Below are positions 48,471 through 55,915 of a stretch of 64,000 nt of DNA, piece by piece; positions within the stretch are counted from its first letter, which is position 1; every line of letters begins with the position of its first letter. The notes beneath the pieces were generated by a model. The model worked only from the letters and a program-made list of their open reading frames with translations. It was not told the origin of the DNA and did not search any database. A program made the position numbers and the translations under genes. The stretch spans positions 868,001 through 932,000 of the forward strand of contig NZ_FRCM01000001.1 in assembly GCF_900142915.1 (NCBI RefSeq). Reading direction: 5' to 3'. Source of the stretch: Mucilaginibacter sp. OK098. GTDB taxonomy: Bacteria; Bacteroidota; Bacteroidia; Sphingobacteriales; Sphingobacteriaceae.

Positions 48471-50864
48471 TTACTCTGAACGCAAACTATCCACCGGGTT
48501 AGCTATCCCCGCTTTTATTGCATGGTAGCTTACCGTTACAATTGCTGTTAAAACTGCTACAAAACCCGCTGCTGCAAACATCCACCATGAAATGGTTATC
48601 CGGTAAGCAAAGCCTTCCAGCCATTTGTGCATTGCCCACCAGGCTATTGGTGAAGCAATTACAATTGACAATATGACCAGCGCTAAAAAGTCACGCGATA
48701 ACAAAGTATTAATTGATGCCAGGCTGGCACCCAATACTTTGCGGATGCCGATTTCCTTAGTACGTTGTTCGATGGTGAAGGCTGCTAAACCAAATAATCC
48801 GAGCGTAGCAAGAATTATAGTGATATAAGTGAATACGCCAAATATAGAAGCGAGGCGGTCTTCCGCCTTGTATTGCGCATTAAAGGCATCATCCATAAAT
48901 GTGTAATCGAATGGCGTATCCTTATCATATTTTTTGTAGATAGCCTGCATTTTGCCGAGCAAAGTAGGCAGGTTGGTATGCGGTTTTATCCTGGCAAGCA
49001 GACTGCAACCATCTCTGCTAAAAAACGGCATATTATCAGGCGCGATATAAAGGACTAAACCCGATATTTCCGACTGCAACGAACTAAAGTTAAAATTCTT
49101 CAATACGCCGATAACTTTAAATTTCTGATTGCCCGACTGAACGTAGCTGCCGATAGGATTAGCAGGCAGGTGAAGTTTTTCAATAGCCGCCTCGTTTATC
49201 ACCAGCCGGTCCATACCGGCGAGCTTTTGGTCGGCAGCCGGTGCATATTTCCATTTTAATCCTAACGTTTTAATGTACTGGTCATCAGCCAAAAGTGATG
49301 AAACCATAATATTATCATCCTTGGTTTTACCATTGAAAGAATTCATATCATGGCCGCCAAACATTGCGTAGTGCGAAGTAGCGGCGCCCTCAATACCGCT
49401 TAACGACTTTATATCCTGCTTAAATGCCTGGTAGTTGTTGCCAAAAGTATTGTGAACCGGTATCATTACCACATTTTCGCGGTTAACGCCGGTATCTGCG
49501 TGCCTGAAAAAGTAAAGCTGGCGGTCAATAACAATACCGCAAATGATAAGACCTACCGATATGGCAAATTGCAACGTAGTAAATACTTTTCGTACCACAA
49601 CGCCACCCGTACTTTTGCCCATTTTGCCTTTCAGAGTTGCAACCGGTTTAAATGCCGATAGAACCAAAGATGGATAACTACCTGCTATTAAGATTGTTAA
49701 TATTAATAGTGCAAACAACAAAATTAATACCGTAGGGCTGTATAAAAATGTGTCATCAATTTTAAGCTGAAGCACATTTAAAAACCATGGTTTAAAAGCG
49801 TAACATAATAAATAACCCAGCACGAACGATATGGTTGCAAACATTGCCGACTCTATATAAAATTGAGTGGCAATGGTTTTCCTGCTCGCCCCTGCTACTT
49901 TTCGCACACCAACTTCTTTAGCCCGAAGCGTTGCGCGGGCGGTTGAAAGGCTCATGTAATTAACCAGTGCCAGCAGCAATATCAATATGGCAACCAGCGG
50001 GAAGATCTTTAGGTATTTTGTGTTTGACGAATCGCCGAAATTGCTTTTTAAGTGTGAATCAGGCAATGCGGCCAGTGAATAATGTACATTATCGAATGTT
50101 TTTTCCTGCCTGGCCATCAGATCGAGGTTACGCCTTAGCGCAGCGGTATCCGAGGCATGATTTAATAAAAGATAAATAGAAAAATTGCCAAAACTAATTT
50201 CTTTTGTTCCTGTGTATAACGATGCCTCCTTCATTTTAAGGAGGCTTTGGTTTGAAGTAACAAAATTGAATTCGATTGAGGAATTCGACGGGTTATTTTT
50301 GGCAACGCCTGTAACCTGGTAGGTAAAGGCGCTATCGGTTTTTAATGTAATGATTTTACCGATTGGGTTTTCATCACCAAAATACTTTTTCGCCATATCT
50401 TCGGATAATACCACGGTGAACGGCTTATCAAACACATTTGAAGCATTGCCTGATATGAGTTTAAATGAAAAGAAGCTAAAGAAATTTTCATCGGCAAACA
50501 GCAGTTTCTTTTCTGAATATTTCGAATCGGGCTTTTCAGGGTTGCTTGCAATTACCGGTTTAAAATAGGCCATAGTCCTCATGTAATCCTTAACAATCGG
50601 CTGGCGCTGCTTAATTATATCTGCGGCTGCATAGCTCATATAAGCCATACTCATGGTTGTTCCACCCACTTTAATGGACGCCCGCGGACTAAAAATTTGG
50701 TCGGCATTTTTATGAAAACTGTCATAGCTCGTTTCATGGGCTACGTACATCATTATCATCATACAAACAGCTAAGCCAACGGCCAGGCCTGTTATATTGA
50801 TAAGGCTAAACAATCGTTGTTTAACCAGGTTTCGCCATGCGATTTTTATATAGTTGAGTATCAT
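48471..50864 (-). CDS. P20: double MacB/FtsX ABC permease
   Basis: It has 797 residues. Segment 1 is methionine-rich (C-M-M-I-M-M-Y-V). Coupling motifs L-R-A-K-E-V-G-V-R-K-V-A-G-A-S-R (alanine for leucine or valine) and R-T-K-E-I-G-I-R-K-V-L-G-A-S-L. Before segment 2 it has S-N-T-K-Y-L-K-I-F-P-L-V-A, and the usual N-L-S-T-A motif is M-S-L-S-T-A. The second domain is distinct, with Y-A-M-F-G-G-H-D-M-N-S-F in the variable loop and K-Y-A-P-A-A-D-Q-K-L-A-G-M-D. Tail A-N-P-V-D-S-L-R-S-E, with aspartate as in P23; stop TAA. It has no close relative in the window. Confidence 0.96.
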   Translation of the reverse strand: MILNYIKIAWRNLVKQRLFSLINITGLAVGLAVCMMIMMYVAHETSYDSFHKNADQIFSPRASIKVGGTTMSMAYMSYAAADIIKQRQPIVKDYMRTMAYFKPVIASNPEKPDSKYSEKKLLFADENFFSFFSFKLISGNASNVFDKPFTVVLSEDMAKKYFGDENPIGKIITLKTDSAFTYQVTGVAKNNPSNSSIEFNFVTSNQSLLKMKEASLYTGTKEISFGNFSIYLLLNHASDTAALRRNLDLMARQEKTFDNVHYSLAALPDSHLKSNFGDSSNTKYLKIFPLVAILILLLALVNYMSLSTARATLRAKEVGVRKVAGASRKTIATQFYIESAMFATISFVLGYLLCYAFKPWFLNVLQLKIDDTFLYSPTVLILLFALLILTILIAGSYPSLVLSAFKPVATLKGKMGKSTGGVVVRKVFTTLQFAISVGLIICGIVIDRQLYFFRHADTGVNRENVVMIPVHNTFGNNYQAFKQDIKSLSGIEGAATSHYAMFGGHDMNSFNGKTKDDNIMVSSLLADDQYIKTLGLKWKYAPAADQKLAGMDRLVINEAAIEKLHLPANPIGSYVQSGNQKFKVIGVLKNFNFSSLQSEISGLVLYIAPDNMPFFSRDGCSLLARIKPHTNLPTLLGKMQAIYKKYDKDTPFDYTFMDDAFNAQYKAEDRLASIFGVFTYITIILATLGLFGLAAFTIEQRTKEIGIRKVLGASLASINTLLSRDFLALVILSIVIASPIAWWAMHKWLEGFAYRITISWWMFAAAGFVAVLTAIVTVSYHAIKAGIANPVDSLRSE

Positions 50865-50984
50865 TTTATTTAGTTATTAGTCATTTCGCTTTGCTGTCAT
50901 TGGTCATTGGTTCTTCGAGGTGTAAATTATGTCATTGGATATTTAGTTTGTTATCCATCTAAGGAAATGACCCAATGACTAGCC
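50865..50984. repeat. Spacer P21-P20, long TCATTRG cassette
   Basis: Left arm TTAGTTATTAGTCATT with TTCGCTTTGCTG, middle GGTTCTTCGAGGTGTAAATT and ATGTCATTGGATATTTAG, right arm AAATGACCCAATGACT, then TGA of P21. Confidence 0.82.
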
Positions 50985-53363
50985 TCACTCAGAACGTAAA
51001 CATTTAACCGGATTAGCCAAAGCCGCCTTAATAGATTGAAAGCTTATGGTTAAACCGGCTATAATTAAAGAGCCTAAACAGGCATATATAAGGATCAAAT
51101 AGTTCATATCGATCCGGTATGGGTAGTTTTGCAGCCATTTATTCATAGCATACCACGCCAGCGGCGATGCAATTATAATGGCTATAAATACCAGTTTTAA
51201 AAAGTTTATCATTAAAATGGAGCTGATGTTTGCAATACTCGCACCAAGCACTTTACGTACGCCAATTTCTTTTACCCTTTGCTCAATTGATAATGTTGCC
51301 AGTCCGAATAAGCCGAGGCAGGAGATGAAAATTGACATTATAGCCGAGATGGTGATAATTTGCTTCCATTTTTTCTCGCTGTCATACTGATCTGCCAGCG
51401 AATCAGTTAAAAAATTATAAACTATGGGATAATCGGGAACCAATTTTTTATACTCACGCTGAATAGCATTAATGGCTTTCACTTTTTGGGCAGGATCAAT
51501 TTTTACCAAAGCTTCGCCATAGGTTGGTTTGGCAAGCTGTTCTATCACCAAAGGATTGATCTTTGAATTCAGCGACGAACTGTGGAAATCATGTACAACG
51601 CCAATTACCGTATATTCCTGCTTTCCTTGCTTTATTTTTTTTCCTATCGGGTCATCGTTCCAGCCGGCAGCCTTTATAAATGATTGGTTAACCAGCACCT
51701 CTGTGGTATCGCCTGACATGTTTCCAAAGGCGCGCCCCCTGATTACGGGGATGTTTAATTGCTTTAAAAACTGATTGTCAACTTCAAAATAAGGCGTGCT
51801 TGTTAGCTTTTTATCGCCAACTTCAAACATGGTAGCATATACGGAAGTAAAAGGAACGTTTTGCCCGGACACACTTTTTATAAAAGGATACTTTGAAAGG
51901 TTATTTTTAAACAGATCAAAATTGCGTGGGAGTTGTACATCAACAATGTCTGATGGTTTATAGCCCAGGTCGGTATTGATCAGAAAGTTAAATTGCTTTA
52001 ACATTACAACTGTACCTATTACTAAAAAAACTGCCACAACAAACTGTACAACAACAAGGCTTTTGCTGAGGTAATTATTACCCGTCATTTTTAACTTGCC
52101 GTAAAGCGTTTGTACCGGGCTAAATCCTGAAAGCACAATAGCCGGATAAAAGCCCGATAAAAATGTATTAATGATTAACAGCGCTGTAAAGATGCCTGCG
52201 GTTTGCCAGTTTAAAAGATAAGAGGCCTGGAGTTGTTTATCGGCTAATTCATTAAACTCAGGGAGACAAGTTATTAAAATGAATACTGCAATAACGGAGG
52301 CGATGAGGGTTAGTATAAACGACTCACCCATAAATTGCACAATAAGTTGTTTACGTGAACTGCCGTTAACCTTGCGGATGCCGATCTCTTTTCCCCGGCG
52401 TAACGAGCGCGATAAGGTTAAATTGATAAAATTAATGCAGGCTATAAAAAGGATAAAGCCTGCTATTCCGCCTAATATATATGAATAATCAACCTTGTTT
52501 GAGGGTGTTAACCCGTTGCCGGTTCCGTACTCGCCGAGGTGAACATTGTAGTAAGGTTCAAGCTTAAAGGAAGAGCTAAGTTTGGCCCCAAATTTCTTTT
52601 TAAAGTCAGCCATTTCTTTACCGGTGTAGCGGTTAAAAACGGCATTCATTTTTTTTTCAACCATCTTCGGGTTTACCTTGGGATTTAAATAAACAAAAGA
52701 GTTTAGGAATGAGCTGAACCAATCCATTGCCGTATATTGTTTAGGCAATGAACGTTCAATAGACATCAGAAACTTAAAACGAACAGTTGAATTCTGAGGC
52801 ACATTTTTTGCAACGCCTGTTACCGTGAATGGAACAAATTTACCATCCTGGTTTATTTGCAATATTTTGCCGATTGCGGTTTCCTTGCCAAAATATTTTT
52901 CGGCTATATCTTCTGTAATTACAATATTATCCGGATTGCTCAATACAGATGCAGGGTTCCCTGAAATTAGGGGTAATGAAAAGATCTGAAAAATGCTTTT
53001 ATCGGCATATAAAATGGGTTCGCTTATAACATCCCCGCCTTTTTTAACTAAGGAACTACCGCCTCCGTTTATCCTGCAAAAATCTTTTATTTCGGGGATC
53101 TGTTGTTTAAAGGTTATACCCTCAACACCTCCGGTAAAACCGTTTTTATATTCAGTACCGTCGGGTCGCTGCCCATCTTGCACAATGCGGTATATAGAAG
53201 GCCCATTTTCATTAAACCGGTCAAAACTAACTTCGTCTTTAATATATAAAGCAATAAGCATTACACAAGCAAGGCCAACGCTTAACCCAAATATGTTTAT
53301 CAATGTATAGGTTTTGTTCCTAAACATATTTGTAAATGCCGTTTTAATGTAGTTTCTTATCAT
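50985..53363 (-). CDS. P21: double MacB/FtsX ABC permease
   Basis: It has 792 residues. Start M-I-R-N-Y-I-K-T-A-F-T-N-M-F-R-N-K. The first coupling helix is R-R-G-K-E-I-G-I-R-K-V-N-G-S-S-R, with asparagine in an otherwise hydrophobic position; the second is R-V-K-E-I-G-V-R-K-V-L-G-A. The linker is S-G-F-S-P-V-Q-T-L-Y-G where others end in L-K-G. The variable loop of the second domain is short (N-V-P-F-T-S-V-Y-A). The tail is A-N-P-V-K-C-L-R-S-E, the only cysteine in this motif. Stop TGA. It stands apart from the subgroups named here, though its first half recalls P3-P5. Confidence 0.96.
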   Translation of the reverse strand: MIRNYIKTAFTNMFRNKTYTLINIFGLSVGLACVMLIALYIKDEVSFDRFNENGPSIYRIVQDGQRPDGTEYKNGFTGGVEGITFKQQIPEIKDFCRINGGGSSLVKKGGDVISEPILYADKSIFQIFSLPLISGNPASVLSNPDNIVITEDIAEKYFGKETAIGKILQINQDGKFVPFTVTGVAKNVPQNSTVRFKFLMSIERSLPKQYTAMDWFSSFLNSFVYLNPKVNPKMVEKKMNAVFNRYTGKEMADFKKKFGAKLSSSFKLEPYYNVHLGEYGTGNGLTPSNKVDYSYILGGIAGFILFIACINFINLTLSRSLRRGKEIGIRKVNGSSRKQLIVQFMGESFILTLIASVIAVFILITCLPEFNELADKQLQASYLLNWQTAGIFTALLIINTFLSGFYPAIVLSGFSPVQTLYGKLKMTGNNYLSKSLVVVQFVVAVFLVIGTVVMLKQFNFLINTDLGYKPSDIVDVQLPRNFDLFKNNLSKYPFIKSVSGQNVPFTSVYATMFEVGDKKLTSTPYFEVDNQFLKQLNIPVIRGRAFGNMSGDTTEVLVNQSFIKAAGWNDDPIGKKIKQGKQEYTVIGVVHDFHSSSLNSKINPLVIEQLAKPTYGEALVKIDPAQKVKAINAIQREYKKLVPDYPIVYNFLTDSLADQYDSEKKWKQIITISAIMSIFISCLGLFGLATLSIEQRVKEIGVRKVLGASIANISSILMINFLKLVFIAIIIASPLAWYAMNKWLQNYPYRIDMNYLILIYACLGSLIIAGLTISFQSIKAALANPVKCLRSE

Positions 53364-53489
53364 TTTATTTGGTCATTAGTCATTCGCTCCGCTGTCATTA
53401 GTCATTAGTGCTTTAATTCGGTAAGTTATGCCATTGGCATTTAGTCTAATCACCCGTCCTACTAATGACGTAATGACCAATGACTAAAC
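53364..53489. repeat. Spacer P22-P21, long TCATTRG cassette
   Basis: Left arm GGTCATTAGTCATT with TTCGCTCCGCTG and CATTAGTCATTAG; middle GTGCTTTAATTCGG, CATTGGCATTTAGTCTAATC; right arm ACTAATGACGTAATGACCAA. The TGA of P22 follows. Confidence 0.85.
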
Positions 53490-55847
53490 TCACTCGGAAC
53501 GCAGGCTCTTTACCGGGTTTACCAGCGCCGCTTTTATTGCCTGGTATGAAATAGTAATGGCCGCAATAATTACTGATGCCGCTATTGATATAACAAAAAT
53601 TCCCGCTCCAATATTTATATGGTAAGCATAGTTTTGCAGCCAGCTATGCATAGCGTAATAGCCTATGGGCCCTGCAATAAAAAATGCAACGGTTATCAGC
53701 AGAATAAATTCTTTTGAAAACAGCGCCACAATACTCATAATTGGTGCTCCCAATACTTTCCTGATCCCTACCTCTTTTGTACGTTGCGACGCTGCGAATG
53801 CTATCAATCCGTATAATCCTAAGCAGCCTATAAGGATGGCTATACCTGAAAATAGCTTAAATGCAGTGTAAACCTTTTGTTCCTGGGCATAAAAACTGGC
53901 AATATGTTCATCAAGAAACTGATATTGAAATAAATTGTCAGGAAATAACTTCGACCACGATTTACCAATGTTATCAATGGTTTTAGTTATTGCGGATGGT
54001 TGAATCTTTATGCAGGCCCGGTAAAAATTTTGTGCCCTGTATTGAAGCACGCAGGCGCGTATTTTTTTATGTTTCGATTCTTCCTGAAAATCCTGCACCA
54101 CGCCCATTATGGTTGCATCGCGCCCGTTTACTGTAAGGTGAACACCAACAGCTTTGCGCGGATCCATTATGCCCAATTTATGAACCAGGGTTTCATTCAC
54201 CACAAAATTCTGGATAGTATCAGTTGCAGGCACCTTCCTTATTTTTTCGCCAGCCAGCATTTTAAGACCAAACATATCTGTGTAATTTTCATCAACGAAT
54301 TTCACATTGGTTACGTCATCTTTTGTCAACCCATATGCTGGTGCAGAAAAACTTGTGGCATTGTTTGCATAAGACGGCGCCCCCGACGAAAAGCTAATTT
54401 GCTGCACCCCGGGAGTGCTTGTCAATTGTTGCCGTAGTACTTCGCTTTTGGCTTCATTAGGAACGTAGATCGAAATAATAGCGTCCTTTTGAAAACCAAG
54501 GTCCTGGTTTTCAAAATAATCCATTTGATTGGCTACCACTAATGTGCCAACAATCAGTATTTGTGATATGGCAAATTGTGATACCACCAAACCCTTGCGT
54601 AATGTAAACCCGCGCGTGAACCCGCCGGCGCTACCGCTTTTTAGCGAGCTTACCGGTTGAAACGCCGACAACACAAATGACGGATATAAGCCCGATAACA
54701 GGATAATAACGATGGTAAGCCCGGCTATTATACCAATTACCAACGGTTCCTGTAGTTGCCTCGCATCGATATTTATATTCAGCCATGCACCGGCTTGGGT
54801 TAAAAACAAAGCCGCTGTGCTAACACCAAGTATCAGTGCTATTAATACCAGCACGGTGGTTTCGCCCATAAATTGGGTAATTAGCTGGGAGCGCATGGCG
54901 CCCAGCACTTTGCGTACCCCAACCTCTTTCGACCGCTTGATAGCCTGTGCCGTGGCCAGGTTGATGAAGTTTATGCAGGCAGTTATGATTATCAGCATGG
55001 CTATGCCGAACAAAGCGTAGTAAGTACTTTTCGATGTGGGCGTAATAACGTTATTTATATACCGCTGGTCAAAATGAATATCCTTAATAGGTTGCATTGG
55101 CAGCCTGACATCTTTCTCAATCGACCAGTTTTTACGCAGAAACGCTGGCACTTTACTTTGAATATTTTTGATGGATGAATTTGGTGGCAATAAAATAAAT
55201 GTGAAGAAACCGCCGCCGATGTTCCAAAAGTTGTCCATGTTGTTCTTAATCTGGCTCTTTATGGTTTCCAGTGAAACAATCATTTGCAATGGCAAGCTCC
55301 TGTTACCAGGCAGGTCCTTTATCACCCCGGTAACTTTTGCATTAATTTGGTTTTCGATATTGATAACCCTGCCCATAGGATTTGCATCACCAAAATATTT
55401 ATGAGACAGTGTCTCGGTCAAAACTATGGCGTTAGGCTCATTTAAGGCTGTTTTAGGGTCACCGGCTATCCAGTTAAAATTAAATACACTGATGAAATGT
55501 TCGTCTGCAAAAGCGAAATCATTATCCCTGAAACGATTATTACCTACCTTAACCATTACCTCTTTGCTGTACATCACCTGTGTTACCTGCTCCAGCTCCG
55601 GGAAGTCGATACGCATTTTTGGGGCGATAGCCAGCGATACGTTCGAATTAAAGTCAATAGCGTTTAGGGTAACCCGGTATATACGATCGGCTTTGGCGTA
55701 GTTATCGTAGCTAAGCTCATTGCGAACTATTAAAAAAATAACCAGGCATGCTGCTATACCTAACGTTAAGCCGAATACATTCAAAAAGGCATAACTTAAA
55801 TTACGCCTTATACTCCTGAATGCTATGATCACATAACTCTTTATCAT
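53490..55847 (-). CDS. P22: double MacB/FtsX ABC permease
   Basis: It has 785 residues. Start M-I-K-S-Y-V-I-I-A-F-R-S-I-R-R-N-L; segment 1 about 21-43. Coupling motifs K-R-S-K-E-V-G-V-R-K-V-L-G-A-M-R and R-T-K-E-V-G-I-R-K-V-L-G-A-P. Before segment 2 it has T-P-T-S-K-S-T-Y-Y-A-L-F-G-I-A, like the T-K-S/T-T-L phrase of P1 and P3-P5, and N-F-I-N-L-A-T-A-Q, so it belongs to that wider set. The second domain contains S-S-G-A-P-S-Y-A-N-N at the variable loop. The first domain is shorter than most at its start. Tail V-N-P-V-K-S-L-R-S-E; stop TGA. Confidence 0.96.
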   Translation of the reverse strand: MIKSYVIIAFRSIRRNLSYAFLNVFGLTLGIAACLVIFLIVRNELSYDNYAKADRIYRVTLNAIDFNSNVSLAIAPKMRIDFPELEQVTQVMYSKEVMVKVGNNRFRDNDFAFADEHFISVFNFNWIAGDPKTALNEPNAIVLTETLSHKYFGDANPMGRVINIENQINAKVTGVIKDLPGNRSLPLQMIVSLETIKSQIKNNMDNFWNIGGGFFTFILLPPNSSIKNIQSKVPAFLRKNWSIEKDVRLPMQPIKDIHFDQRYINNVITPTSKSTYYALFGIAMLIIITACINFINLATAQAIKRSKEVGVRKVLGAMRSQLITQFMGETTVLVLIALILGVSTAALFLTQAGAWLNINIDARQLQEPLVIGIIAGLTIVIILLSGLYPSFVLSAFQPVSSLKSGSAGGFTRGFTLRKGLVVSQFAISQILIVGTLVVANQMDYFENQDLGFQKDAIISIYVPNEAKSEVLRQQLTSTPGVQQISFSSGAPSYANNATSFSAPAYGLTKDDVTNVKFVDENYTDMFGLKMLAGEKIRKVPATDTIQNFVVNETLVHKLGIMDPRKAVGVHLTVNGRDATIMGVVQDFQEESKHKKIRACVLQYRAQNFYRACIKIQPSAITKTIDNIGKSWSKLFPDNLFQYQFLDEHIASFYAQEQKVYTAFKLFSGIAILIGCLGLYGLIAFAASQRTKEVGIRKVLGAPIMSIVALFSKEFILLITVAFFIAGPIGYYAMHSWLQNYAYHINIGAGIFVISIAASVIIAAITISYQAIKAALVNPVKSLRSE

Positions 55848-55915
55848 AATGGTTCATTTGTTTACTTCTTCATTGGTGTTTTTTTAATTGATCTCTAATC
55901 TCCAGCCTCTGGTCT
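55848..55915. repeat. Spacer P23-P22, CTCTAAT heptads
   Basis: The shortest spacer (68 bp). TTCATTTG and TTCATTGG units on the left, GATCTCTAATCTCCAGCCTC units on the right reaching the TAG stop of P23. No TCATTRG inverted arms. Confidence 0.7.

Noticed and set aside
54000..54437. Plus-strand open frame of 145 codons inside P22
   Set aside because: It lies wholly antisense to a well-conserved permease and has no recognisable domain. It is a shadow frame, like the many other plus-strand frames across the array.
3938..55915. Insertion sequences or transposons as the cause of the array
   Set aside because: No transposase, terminal repeats of IS type or target duplications are visible. The spacer cassettes could be small mobile elements, but I cannot show this from the window.
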